64,000 nucleotides of DNA from assembly GCF_003173735.1 (NCBI RefSeq), contig NZ_CP029551.1:3310001-3374000 (forward strand), read 5' to 3'. A model generated the notes under the pieces. The model was given only the letters and a program-made list of their open reading frames with translations, did not search any database and was not told the DNA's origin. Positions within the stretch are counted from its first letter, which is position 1. Every line of letters begins with the position of its first letter. Positions 1 through 8,317 of this stretch are shown here, one piece after another. The translations under genes and the position numbers were made by a program. The DNA is from Methylobacterium radiodurans (GTDB lineage Bacteria > Pseudomonadota > Alphaproteobacteria > Rhizobiales > Beijerinckiaceae).

Positions 1-1653
1 GATCTGCGCACCCTGGAGAAGGGGCTGGCCGATGCCCGCTGCACGGGGCTCGCAACCGACCTCGTGCGCCCGGTCCGCCGCATGGTCGAGATCTTCCGCT
101 TCTCGACCGTGCGCCTCGACATCCGCGAGAACTCGACCCGCACCACGCAGACGCTGCAGGCCCTCTGGGCCCGTCGAAAGGGCGACCGCCCGCCGCCGGA
201 GCCCGATTCCCCCGCCTGGCGCGAATGGCTGCTCGCCGAACTCGCCCGGCCCCGCGACCCGGAGCGCGGCTTCGACGACCTGCCGGAGGCGGCGCGCGAG
301 ACCCTCGACACCTTCGCGCTCGTGGCCGAGATGCGCGACACCCTCGACCGCGAGGCCTTCGGCAGCTTCATCCTGTCGATGACGCGCTCGGTCGAGGACG
401 TGCTCGGCGCCTACCTGCTGGCCAAGGAGGCGGGCCTGTTCCTCGACGGGGCCGGCACCGAGATCTGCCCGCTGCCGATCGTGCCGCTGTTCGAGACGAT
501 CGATGATCTCCGCGCCGCGCCCGCCATCATGAAGGAGCTCTTGGCGACCCCGGTCGTGCGCCGCTCCACCCGCTGGCAGGGCGGGGTGCAGGAGGTGATG
601 ATCGGCTACTCGGACTCGAACAAGGACGGCGGCTTCGTCGCCTCGAACTGGGAACTCTACAAGGCGCAGGCCCGGCTGACCGTGCTGGGCAAGCACGCGG
701 GCGTGCCGATCGCCTTCTTCCACGGGCGCGGCGGCTCGGTCAGCCGCGGCGGCGTGCCGACCCACCGGGGCATCGCCGCCCAGCCGCCCGGCTCGATCAA
801 CGGGCGCTTCCGCATCACCGAGCAGGGCGAGGTCGTCTCGTTCAAGTACGCGAACCGCGGCACCGCGGCCTACCAGATGGAGCTGCTGGCGGCCTCCGTG
901 TTCGAGCACGCGCTGGCGCCCGAGCCCAACGGCAACGGTGCCGCCCGGCTCGGGGCGGACGACGCCATGGAGGCGCTGTCGGGCGCCTCGCGGGCGGCCT
1001 ACGTCAACCTGCTGCAGACGGAAGGGCTCGTCGACTACTTCCAGGCGGCGAGCCCGCTCGACGAGATCGCGCTCCTCAACATCGGCTCGCGGCCCGCGCG
1101 GCGCTTCGGCGCCCGCTCGCTCTCCGACCTCAGGGCGATCCCCTGGGTCTTCGCGTGGTCGCAGAACCGGCACGTCGTCACCGGCTGGTACGGGGTGGGA
1201 TCGGGCATCCGCAGCTTCCTCGACGTGCGGGGCGCCGAGGGCGAGGCGCAGCTGAAGCGCCTGTTCGAGGAATCGCGCGTGTTCCGCCTCGTCCTCGACG
1301 AGGTCGAGAAGACCCTGATGATGGTCGATCTCGACATCGCCCGCGACTACGCGGGCCTCGTGGCCGACGAACTCGTGCGCGCCCGGATCTTCCGCATGGT
1401 CGAGGCCGAGTACGCCCTGACCAAGGAGATGGTTCTGCGGGTGAGCGGTGGGCGCGAACTCGCCGAGCGCTTTCCCCTGTTCCGCGACCGGCTCCAGGGC
1501 CGGCTGCCCACCATCAACCAAGTGAGCCGCGAGCAGGTCGAGCTGCTGGCCCGCTTCCGCCAGGAGACCGACGAGGATCGCCGCGAGGCGGTGAAATCCG
1601 CGCTCCTCCTGTCCATCAACTGCATCGCCGTCGGCTTCGGCGCGACGGGCTAG
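1..1653 (+). CDS. ppc: Phosphoenolpyruvate carboxylase, C-terminal part (5' end outside window)
   Basis: Carboxylates phosphoenolpyruvate to oxaloacetate in the cytoplasm; in serine-cycle methylotrophs it is the main CO2-fixing step before malyl-CoA formation. The reading frame is open from the first base, giving 550 residues of an enzyme normally near 900, so the N-terminal part lies outside the window. The C-terminal catalytic signatures are present in order: GYSDSNKDGG, the glycine-rich loop FFHGRGGSVSRGG, QGEVVSFKYA, IGSRPARR and IPWVFAWSQNR. The protein ends GFGATG, where many homologues end in a conserved Asn-Thr-Gly. It lies 121 nt upstream of mclA on the same strand, the order known from Methylobacterium serine-cycle clusters. 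Assignment is secure; only the start is unseen. Confidence 0.96.
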   Translation, partial: DLRTLEKGLADARCTGLATDLVRPVRRMVEIFRFSTVRLDIRENSTRTTQTLQALWARRKGDRPPPEPDSPAWREWLLAELARPRDPERGFDDLPEAARETLDTFALVAEMRDTLDREAFGSFILSMTRSVEDVLGAYLLAKEAGLFLDGAGTEICPLPIVPLFETIDDLRAAPAIMKELLATPVVRRSTRWQGGVQEVMIGYSDSNKDGGFVASNWELYKAQARLTVLGKHAGVPIAFFHGRGGSVSRGGVPTHRGIAAQPPGSINGRFRITEQGEVVSFKYANRGTAAYQMELLAASVFEHALAPEPNGNGAARLGADDAMEALSGASRAAYVNLLQTEGLVDYFQAASPLDEIALLNIGSRPARRFGARSLSDLRAIPWVFAWSQNRHVVTGWYGVGSGIRSFLDVRGAEGEAQLKRLFEESRVFRLVLDEVEKTLMMVDLDIARDYAGLVADELVRARIFRMVEAEYALTKEMVLRVSGGRELAERFPLFRDRLQGRLPTINQVSREQVELLARFRQETDEDRREAVKSALLLSINCIAVGFGATG

Positions 1654-1774
1654 GCGCGCTCCACCCTGTCGTAGGCGTGCCCGCGGCCCATCTTGCACCC
1701 GGGGGACCGGGGAGCGTCGCGCAGCCGCGGCCCGACGACGGCACCAGAACCGTTACCAGGAGAGAGAAACACCG

Positions 1775-2749
1775 ATGAGCTTCACCCTGATCCCGCAGGC
1801 CAAGGCCCGCCTGCACCGCTCCGAACTCGCCGTGCCGGGCTCCAACCCGACCTTCATGGAGAAGTCGGCGACCTCCGCGGCGGACGTGATCTTCCTCGAT
1901 CTCGAGGACGCGGTCGCCCCCGACGACAAGGAGCAGGCCCGCAAGAACATCATCCAGGCCCTGAACGAGATCGATTGGGGCAACAAGACCATGATGATCC
2001 GCATCAACGGTCTCGACACCCACTACATGTACCGCGACGTCGTCGATATCGTCGAAGCCTGTCCGCGGCTGGACATGATCCTGATCCCCAAGGTCGGCGT
2101 CCCGCAGGACGTCTACGCCATCGACGTTCTCGTCACGCAGATCGAGCAGGCCAAGAAGCGGGAGAAGAAGCTCGGCTTCGAGGTGCTGATCGAGACCGCG
2201 CTCGGCATGGCCAACGTCGAGGCGATCGCGACCTCCTCCAAGCGCCTGGAGGCGATGTCCTTCGGGGTTGCCGACTACGCCGCGTCCTGCCGCACCCGCT
2301 CGACCGTGATCGGCGGCGTCAACCCCGACTACTCGGTGCTCACCGACAAGGACGAGTCCGGCAACCGCGAGACCCACTGGCAGGACCCGTGGCTGTTCGC
2401 CCAGCAGCGCATGCTTGTGGCCTGCCGCGCCTACGGCCTGCGCCCGATCGACGGCCCGTTCGGCGACTTCTCGGACAAGGACGGCTACCTCTCGGCCGCC
2501 CGCCGCTGCGCCGCTGCCGGCTACGAGGGCAAGTGGGCGATCCACCCCTCGCAGATCGAGCTCGCCAACGAGGTGTTCACGCCTTCCGAGAAGGAGGTCG
2601 AGAAGGCCCGCCGCATCCTCGTGGCCATGGAAGAGGCCGCCAAGGCCGGCCGCGGCGCGGTCGCCCTCGACGGCCGCCTCATCGACATCGCCTCGATCCG
2701 CATGGCCGAGGCGCTGATCGAGAAGGCCGACGCGATGTCGGGCAAGTAG
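1775..2749 (+). CDS. mclA: L-malyl-CoA / beta-methylmalyl-CoA lyase
   Basis: Cleaves malyl-CoA to acetyl-CoA and glyoxylate, the last step of the serine cycle. In this group it can also act on beta-methylmalyl-CoA in the ethylmalonyl-CoA pathway. The 324 residues match the CitE-like HpcH/HpaI aldolase family: the [10 protein letters not shown] segment near residue 45, a conserved Arg in MMIRING, the acidic metal-binding region VLIETALGM, then FGVADYAAS, and KWAIHPSQI near the C-terminus. The ATG at 1775 follows a CAGGAGAGA ribosome site 9-17 nt upstream. It follows ppc and precedes a strong terminator hairpin, so it is probably the last gene of the serine-cycle transcript. CitE-like lyases are the alternative, but the ppc neighbour makes mclA much more likely. 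Confidence 0.95.
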   Translation: MSFTLIPQAKARLHRSELAVPGSNPTFMEKSATSAADVIFLDLEDAVAPDDKEQARKNIIQALNEIDWGNKTMMIRINGLDTHYMYRDVVDIVEACPRLDMILIPKVGVPQDVYAIDVLVTQIEQAKKREKKLGFEVLIETALGMANVEAIATSSKRLEAMSFGVADYAASCRTRSTVIGGVNPDYSVLTDKDESGNRETHWQDPWLFAQQRMLVACRAYGLRPIDGPFGDFSDKDGYLSAARRCAAAGYEGKWAIHPSQIELANEVFTPSEKEVEKARRILVAMEEAAKAGRGAVALDGRLIDIASIRMAEALIEKADAMSGK

Positions 2750-2769
2750 GACCCGAGCGGATCTTTGGG

Positions 2770-2799
2770 GGCGGCCGCCGGAGCGATCCGGCGGCCGCC
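2770..2799 (+). terminator. GC-rich terminator hairpin after mclA
   Basis: A perfect 13-bp inverted repeat (2770-2782 pairing with 2787-2799) with a 4-nt GCGA loop lies 20 nt after the mclA stop. The following bases are GCCGTTTC, so the T-run is weak. It probably ends or attenuates the ppc-mclA transcript before the next gene at 2860. Confidence 0.6.
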
Positions 2800-2859
2800 G
2801 CCGTTTCAAGGGTGGATGCCGGCCGGCGTCCGCCAAGGGAAAGCCAGGGAGAACCAGCC

Positions 2860-3294
2860 ATGCACGTGACGATCGAACAGGCCGAGACCGCGATCCGGGC
2901 CGCCCGCGACAAGGCGGCCGAGCTCGGCACCCAGATGTGCATCGCGGTGGTGGATTCGGGCGGCAACCTGAAGGCGTTCTACCGCATGGACGACGCCTGG
3001 GTCGGCTCGATCGACATCGCCCAGAAGAAGGCCAAGACCTCAGTGTTCTTCGGCATGAAGACCGGCCAGATCGGTCAGCTCTCGCAGCCCGGCGGCTCGC
3101 TCTACGGCATCGAGCACTCGAATGACGGTCTGATCACCTTCCCGGGCGGCATCCCGATCGTGGATGAGGACGGGGTAATGTCGGGCGCGATCGGCGTCAG
3201 CGGCTCGACGGTGGAGAACGACGACGCGGTCGCCCAGGCCGGCGCGCAAGCCATCGGCAAGACGGAGCTGCCCGCCCATCCCTGGCGGACCTGA
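2860..3294 (+). CDS. GlcG/HbpS-family (DUF336) protein
   Basis: A 144-residue protein of the GlcG/HbpS (DUF336) fold, a small family that includes haem- or cobalamin-associated proteins and genes next to glycolate and diol metabolism. Family marks are the early [18 protein letters not shown] segment and the late GGIPI...[12 protein letters not shown] stretch. The ATG at 2860 has AGGGAG 8-13 nt upstream; an open frame runs far upstream but has no better start near the family's N-terminus. No signal peptide is visible, so it should be cytoplasmic. It lies 110 nt after mclA, beyond the hairpin, on the same strand. A role in glyoxylate or C1 metabolism is suggested only by position; the biochemical function is unknown. 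Confidence 0.85.
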   Translation: MHVTIEQAETAIRAARDKAAELGTQMCIAVVDSGGNLKAFYRMDDAWVGSIDIAQKKAKTSVFFGMKTGQIGQLSQPGGSLYGIEHSNDGLITFPGGIPIVDEDGVMSGAIGVSGSTVENDDAVAQAGAQAIGKTELPAHPWRT

Positions 3295-3376
3295 GCCGCG
3301 CCGTCCCGCAACCGCCGGTTAAGGCTACCGCCCTATGACGGGCCCATCAGCCAGAAGTCGGTCGGGGAGCGCGACG

Positions 3377-3553
3377 ATGAACCGTGAACAATTCGCCGAA
3401 GCCCTGCGTCGCCTCGTGGCAACCCAGGTCGAGGATATCGAGCGGGCCGTGAAGGACGGCCACAAGACCATCGCGTTGAACGAGTTGGCCGACCTCAACC
3501 GCCAGCTCAAGGCCTTCGCGGCGGCGCTGAAGAAGGCGCCGGCCCGGGCCTGA
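3377..3553 (+). CDS. Small hypothetical protein (58 aa)
   Basis: A 58-residue, highly charged, probably all-helical protein starting MNREQFAEALRRL and ending with a Lys/Ala-rich tail. The ATG at 3377 is preceded by GGGGAGC at 3363-3369, a good ribosome site; an in-frame ATG at 3335 lacks one. No domain is recognised. Regular spacing of Leu/Ile/Ala suggests an amphipathic helix. It sits between the GlcG-like gene and a bidirectional terminator. Confidence 0.6.
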   Translation: MNREQFAEALRRLVATQVEDIERAVKDGHKTIALNELADLNRQLKAFAAALKKAPARA

Positions 3554-3578
3554 CTGGGACGCAGGCCCGAAACTCCTT

Positions 3579-3610
3579 GAAGCCCCCGCCCGGCACCGGA
3601 CGGGGGCTTC
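3579..3610. terminator. Bidirectional terminator between convergent genes
   Basis: A perfect 10-bp stem (3579-3588 with 3601-3610, GAAGCCCCCG and its complement) around a 12-nt loop that can pair further. It lies between the stop of the small plus-strand gene at 3553 and the stop of the minus-strand gene at 3623, so it can serve both. Confidence 0.65.
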
Positions 3611-3622
3611 GTCGTTCGAGGC

Positions 3623-4009
3623 CTACCAGCGCGGCCCGCCCCAACGGCCCCCGGGCCCATCGGAGAAGTCGCGCGGCGGCGGGTCGAAGCGCGGGCGCCG
3701 CGGAAGCCCGCGATCCTCCGGCTCGTCGCAGACCCGGACCCGGCGGATCACCGGCTCGCCGTCGGCGTCGAAGCGGCGCTTCACGAAGACCCGGCAGGAG
3801 GGCTCGCCGTCCGGACCGGCCGAGAAGCGCGGGAAGCGGGGCGGCGGCCGGCGCCCGTAATCCTCCTCGAAGCCCGGGCCGCGGCCCGGCCCGAGATCCG
3901 GGCGCGGGCCGTAGGGCCCGTCGAAATCGGCCGCCTGGGCGGCGGTGCCGGCCAGCACCAGGGCGAGTAGCCCGAGGGTGCGGAGGCGAGGCGAGGGGAG
4001 GCGCGACAT
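3623..4009 (-). CDS. Secreted Arg/Pro/Gly-rich hypothetical protein
   Basis: A 128-residue exported protein. It begins MSRLPSPRLR, has a hydrophobic core (LGLLALVLAG) and a signal-peptidase site TAAQA-A at about residue 25. The mature part is rich in Arg, Pro, Gly and Asp, with two Cys (SCRVFVKRR and RVCDEPE) that could form a disulfide. The start at 4009 is preferred because AGAGGA lies about 4 nt upstream; an ATG at 4015 would sit directly on that site. No known domain; periplasmic or surface location is inferred from the signal peptide. Confidence 0.65.
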   Translation of the reverse strand: MSRLPSPRLRTLGLLALVLAGTAAQAADFDGPYGPRPDLGPGRGPGFEEDYGRRPPPRFPRFSAGPDGEPSCRVFVKRRFDADGEPVIRRVRVCDEPEDRGLPRRPRFDPPPRDFSDGPGGRWGGPRW

Positions 4010-4140
4010 GGACATCCTCTGATGCCGCGTGGCCGGCGAGGCGCCGGGCCATCGGTGAGGATTGTGTCGCATGCGGCGCCTGAACGGTCCGGGAGCGGTC
4101 CCGTTCGGCGCCGTTCAGGCGCCGGGATCCGCGACCCGGC

Positions 4141-7100
4141 CTACCGGTCGCTCGGGGCCGCCGCCGGGTCGCCGTCCGCGAAGGAGCCGCCCGCGCTGAA
4201 CAGCTTGCGCAGGAAGCCCGGCGCCACGGCCGAGAGCGGGTTCACGCTGACCTCGGGCGCGGCGAGCCGCCCCTGCACCCGGAAGTTGACCGCGAACAGG
4301 CCTTCGTTGTGGCCGCCCGCCAGCAACGGCCCGAACAGCGGCACCTGCGCCACCACGTTGTTCAGCCCGTAGAGCGGCACGAAGGTGCCGTTGATGTCCG
4401 TGCGCTCGCGCCCCGTGTCGAGATAGCCCGAGAGGGTGAAGCCGAGCGCCGCGTTCGAGATCGCCGCGTCCGAGAAATCGACCCGGCTGCCCGAGCGCAC
4501 GAAGTTCGCCCGCATCCGGTCGAAGGTCACCTCGGCCGCCTGCTGGATTGCGGGCCGGCGCCGGCCGCGGGCGTCCACGCTCTCCGGGATGTCCGGACCG
4601 CGGGCCATGATGCTCGACAGGGCCGGCTCGTTGCGCAGCGTGAAGCTGCGGATCTGCACCACGCCCGCCTGCGGCCCGTCGTTCAGGTTGATCCCGGCGC
4701 TGAGCTTGCCGCCGAACATCCGGCGGTAGATGTCCACGAAGCGCAGGGTGGCTCCCGCGTCGGCCGTCTCGACCGAGAGCGTCGGCACGCCGCGATCCCC
4801 CTTGGTCACGCTCGCCGCGAAGGGCGCGGAGCGGAACCGGCCCGCGATGGTCGCCGCGCGCAGGTCCTTGCCCCGGAGCGAGAGTTTGAGGCTCGCGTTG
4901 GTCAGCGCCTCCTCGTTGTGGCCTGTCAGGATGCCGAGCGCGATGTCGGCGTCGATGTCCTTCGGGGCGGCGTCGCGCCCGCCCTTCTGGTCCGGCCCGG
5001 TCAGCGACTTGAGGAAGGGACGCGCGTCGGCGACCGCCCCCCGCACGGTCACGCGGTAGCCGGATCCGTTCCGGTCGACCACGACTCGCATGTCGTCGCC
5101 GGGCGAGAGCTTCACCCCGGTGAGCTCGGCCCGCTCCAGTCCCCCGTCGCCGAGGCTCGCGCTGCCGCGGGCGGAGGCCGTGCCGGCGTCGAGCACGATG
5201 TCGCGCAGATCCGCTCCGCCCTGGGTATCGAGGAGGCTGAAACTGAGCCGCCCGGCCTTGCCGGCGGCCTTGGTGAAGCCCGGCAGCAGCCCGTCGATGC
5301 CCGCACGAGTCAGATCGGCCTCGACGCGCACAGGCGCCTTGCCGGCGCGCCCGAGCGGCACCACCGCCCGCACGGGAACCGTGCCGCTGAGCTGCGGCGC
5401 AGTCGGCAGGCCCTTCTTCGCCCGTACCGCCTCGTCGAGGGCGAGGCCCACCTGCACCTCGCCGCCCCCGCCCGTGCGGGGCTGGCGCAGGTCGACGGTG
5501 ATCGGCGCGCCGAGCATCCGCGCGTCGCCCTTCAGGCTGAACCCGTCGCGGCCGTAGGCGACGGCGAAGCGGCCGGATTCGAGCCGGTCCTTGCCCACCA
5601 CCTTGTCGACCGAGAGGTCGGAGAGGGTGCCGGAGATCGCGACCGGCAGGTCGGCCAAGTCGGGGATGTGCTTGAGGTTCAGCGGGAAGCCGATCTGCAG
5701 GTCGGCCGTGCCTTTGACCGTGGCAGGGTCGAGATCGGCGCCCGACAGGCTTTTGAACATCTTGGTCTGGAGCAGGGCGGCGAGCGCGTCGGCGCTGCCG
5801 CCGAGCCGTAGGCCGATCTGCGCCACCACCGTGTCGGGGGTGATCTCCGGGATCACGAAGCTGCCCTCCGAGATCCCGAGCGCGCGGCCGTCTGCCATGC
5901 GCAGATCCGCGGTGACGTCGCGGATGCGCGTCGTGCGGCCGGTGATCGTGCCGGCCACGCGCCCCCGCGTCAGGGGCGGCGCGTCGGGGGAGACTTCGAG
6001 CGTCGATTCCGAGACCCGGAAGTCGATATGCACCGCGTTGTCGGGCATCGGCTCGCCGCGGGTCGCGGCGGCGAGTTCCGCCCCCGACATGTCGACCCGG
6101 ATGTCGACGCTGTCGATGCGCCCGCCGCGCAGCGCGTCCACGAGGTAGTTGCGCGCGCCCGGCGCGATGTTCTCGGGCCAGAGCCGCAGGGCCGTGCGCG
6201 CCTCGCTGTCGCTCGCCAGGATGTGGAGCGTCAGCCCGTCGTCGTCGGCGCTGGTGCCGAGCGTGCCGCCGAGCTGGCCCTTCACGCCGGGCCCCGCGAG
6301 GGTCAGCGCGTCGATGCTGACGCCGCCGGCCCGACCCGAGAGGCGCGCGTCGAGCGCAGCGATCGCCACGGCCGGGTCCTTCGGGGCGGCGCCCCGCAGG
6401 ATGCCGTCGCGGCCGGAGAGCGTCGCGGTCCAGGCGGTGTCGGCGCCGGCCGGGCTCGCCTGCCAGAGGCCCGACAGCCGGACCGTGTTGCCCGCGCCGC
6501 GATAGTCGAGGCTGGCGAGCGTCATCGCGCGCGCCGTCTCGTCCCAGCTCGCTTGCGCCGTCAGGCTCTCGACGGTGACGGGGTTGAAGTCCTTCTCCTC
6601 GATGAGCAGCGAGCCGTCGCCGGTGCGCAGGCCGAGCTGCATCGTCTCGATCCGCCCGTTGAGGAGGGCGGCGTCGGCCCGGGCCGAGAGCTTGAGGTCG
6701 GTCGTCACCGGCAGCTTCGACTGGCCGGAGAGCAGCAGGAGGTCGGTGACCGGCAGGTCGTCGAGGGTGATGACGCCCGTGCGGCGCCCGTCCGCGGCCT
6801 CGCGCAGGGTGCCGCCGAAGCGCCACTGTCCGTGCGGACCGTCGATGCGCAGCTCGAACAGGCGCGCGTCCTGGGTGGCGTCGCGGCCGAACAGGCCGTT
6901 GACGCGCTCGAACACCGCCTTGGCTTGCCCGTCCTCGCCGACCAGCGTCAGGCGCGCGTTGGTGACGCGGGCGCGGTCCAGGGCGCCGACGACCCCGGCC
7001 GGATCGAGCACCACGCCGAAGATCGAGGCGATGCCGGCCGAGAGCGGCGACACCGTGCCGCGGGCGGTGTCCACGCTCGGCAGGGTCTGGGGCGTGCTGG

Positions 7101-7563
7101 CCTGCCCCGCATCGGGCGACGCGAAGGCGATCGAGCCGTCGTGGTGGACGAGCGCCGTCATCTGCACGTCGCGGAACTCGATCGAGCGCGGTTGCACGGC
7201 GAGCCGCAGCAGCGCCCAGCTGTCGAGGCTCACCACCGCGAGCGGCGCCCGCACCACCAGCGCGCCCTGCGGGTTGCGGATGTCGAGGCCGGCGATGCGC
7301 AGCGCCAGCGAATGCTCGGCGTCGAGTTCGAGGGAGGAATCCTTCAGGTCGATCCGCCAGCCCGGACCGATCCGCTCGGCCACCGCCGCCGCGACCCGGC
7401 CCGAGAAGGCGTCCAGGCTGATCGGGCCGGCAGCGAGCCGCAGCCAGACCAGGCCGCCCGCCAGCCCGACCAGGAGGACCAGCCCGAGCGCGGAGAGGCC
7501 GCAGGCAAGTCCCCAGCGGCGGCCCGCCCGGGGCGGCGTCGATCCCTCGGGTGTTTCAGCCAT
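4141..7563 (-). CDS. AsmA-like/YhdP-type (DUF3971) envelope protein
   Basis: An 1140-residue protein with one N-terminal membrane helix (about residues 17-44) followed by a very long periplasmic region of short repeated beta-strand patterns. The beginning (DLKDSSLELDAEHSLALRI, then GLDIRNPQGALVV) is typical of the AsmA-like superfamily, and the C-terminal third resembles the YhdP/DUF3971 type. Members are thought to form hydrophobic grooves that carry phospholipids between inner and outer membranes. The ATG at 7563 has AAGG about 9 nt upstream. It is transcribed divergently from bcp, with 158 nt between the starts. Family assignment is firm; the lipid-transport role is inferred from the family. 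Confidence 0.82.
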   Translation of the reverse strand: MAETPEGSTPPRAGRRWGLACGLSALGLVLLVGLAGGLVWLRLAAGPISLDAFSGRVAAAVAERIGPGWRIDLKDSSLELDAEHSLALRIAGLDIRNPQGALVVRAPLAVVSLDSWALLRLAVQPRSIEFRDVQMTALVHHDGSIAFASPDAGQASTPQTLPSVDTARGTVSPLSAGIASIFGVVLDPAGVVGALDRARVTNARLTLVGEDGQAKAVFERVNGLFGRDATQDARLFELRIDGPHGQWRFGGTLREAADGRRTGVITLDDLPVTDLLLLSGQSKLPVTTDLKLSARADAALLNGRIETMQLGLRTGDGSLLIEEKDFNPVTVESLTAQASWDETARAMTLASLDYRGAGNTVRLSGLWQASPAGADTAWTATLSGRDGILRGAAPKDPAVAIAALDARLSGRAGGVSIDALTLAGPGVKGQLGGTLGTSADDDGLTLHILASDSEARTALRLWPENIAPGARNYLVDALRGGRIDSVDIRVDMSGAELAAATRGEPMPDNAVHIDFRVSESTLEVSPDAPPLTRGRVAGTITGRTTRIRDVTADLRMADGRALGISEGSFVIPEITPDTVVAQIGLRLGGSADALAALLQTKMFKSLSGADLDPATVKGTADLQIGFPLNLKHIPDLADLPVAISGTLSDLSVDKVVGKDRLESGRFAVAYGRDGFSLKGDARMLGAPITVDLRQPRTGGGGEVQVGLALDEAVRAKKGLPTAPQLSGTVPVRAVVPLGRAGKAPVRVEADLTRAGIDGLLPGFTKAAGKAGRLSFSLLDTQGGADLRDIVLDAGTASARGSASLGDGGLERAELTGVKLSPGDDMRVVVDRNGSGYRVTVRGAVADARPFLKSLTGPDQKGGRDAAPKDIDADIALGILTGHNEEALTNASLKLSLRGKDLRAATIAGRFRSAPFAASVTKGDRGVPTLSVETADAGATLRFVDIYRRMFGGKLSAGINLNDGPQAGVVQIRSFTLRNEPALSSIMARGPDIPESVDARGRRRPAIQQAAEVTFDRMRANFVRSGSRVDFSDAAISNAALGFTLSGYLDTGRERTDINGTFVPLYGLNNVVAQVPLFGPLLAGGHNEGLFAVNFRVQGRLAAPEVSVNPLSAVAPGFLRKLFSAGGSFADGDPAAAPSDR

Positions 7564-7721
7564 CGAGACCTTGCGGCAAGACCAAACTTCGAAGCGTGAC
7601 CGCTGGATCGGGACGCGGGCTCATTTTAAGAGCCTCGATGATCCCGACCAGATCGGCTGTCGAACCCGCTGTTTCGGGGTCGTTCCCAGGCACACCAGCA
7701 ATCGGCCGAAAGGAAGGCACG

Positions 7722-8189
7722 ATGTCCCTCACCGTCGGAGATCCGGCCCCGGATTTCACCCTGCCGGGCTCGTCCGGGCAGAGCGTCGCGCTCGCCGCGA
7801 TGCGCGGTCACAAGATCGTGCTCTACTTCTACCCGAAGGACGACACGAGCGGCTGCACGCTGGAAGCGCAGGGCTTCAACGCGCTGCTGCCCGACTTCGC
7901 GGCCGCCGACACGCGGGTAATCGGCCTCTCGCCGGACCCGGTGAAGAGCCACGACAAGTTCTGCGGCAAGTACGGCCTCCAGTTCCCCCTCGCGTCCGAC
8001 GAGAGCAAGGAGACGCTCCAGGCCTACGGCGTCTGGGTCGAGAAGAGCATGTACGGGCGCAAGTACATGGGCGTGGAGCGCACCACGCTGCTCGTCGACC
8101 GAGAAGGACGGATCGCCCGGATCTGGCCGAAGGTGAAGGTGCCGGGCCATGCCGAGGAGGTGCTGGGCGCGGCCAGGGATCTGGCCTGA
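7722..8189 (+). CDS. bcp: Thioredoxin-dependent thiol peroxidase (BCP/PrxQ peroxiredoxin)
   Basis: Reduces hydrogen peroxide and organic hydroperoxides in the cytoplasm using thioredoxin. The 155 residues cover the whole family. The peroxidatic Cys is Cys45 in DDTSGCTLE. The position five residues later, which is the resolving Cys in Escherichia coli BCP, is Gln50 here. A second Cys at 81 (HDKFCGKYGL) matches the alternative resolving position used by Xanthomonas-type PrxQ, so an atypical 2-Cys mechanism with C45-C81 is expected. The ATG at 7722 follows AAAGGAAGG at 7709-7717. Confidence 0.93.
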   Translation: MSLTVGDPAPDFTLPGSSGQSVALAAMRGHKIVLYFYPKDDTSGCTLEAQGFNALLPDFAAADTRVIGLSPDPVKSHDKFCGKYGLQFPLASDESKETLQAYGVWVEKSMYGRKYMGVERTTLLVDREGRIARIWPKVKVPGHAEEVLGAARDLA

Positions 8190-8284
8190 ACGGGGTCGAG
8201 CGGGCAGGGCGGGCCATCCGGCTTCCCAGGCGGACGGCGCCGGCGGGGTAGTCCTTTCGGGCTTCTTTAACCCTAAGGCTTCCT

Positions 8285-8313
8285 GATGGGCGTCGCGATT
8301 CGCGAAGCCCATC
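8285..8313 (+). promoter_or_regulatory. Palindrome over the ribosome-binding region of the M23 gene
   Basis: A 29-nt near-perfect inverted repeat: GATGGGC at 8285 pairs with GCCCATC ending at 8313, and TCGCGA pairs with TCGCGA inside, with one mismatch and a one-base loop. It ends 4 nt before the ATG at 8318, so in RNA it could mask the ribosome site. Its centre holds GATTC, a GANTC site of the alphaproteobacterial CcrM methylase. The structure is seen in the sequence; any regulatory role is inferred. Confidence 0.45.
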
Positions 8314-8317
8314 GAGC

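Noticed and set aside
4309..7599. Long plus-strand frames opposite the AsmA-like gene
   Set aside because: No recognisable domain, His/Arg/Asp-rich mirror composition, and the minus-strand protein is a clear family member.
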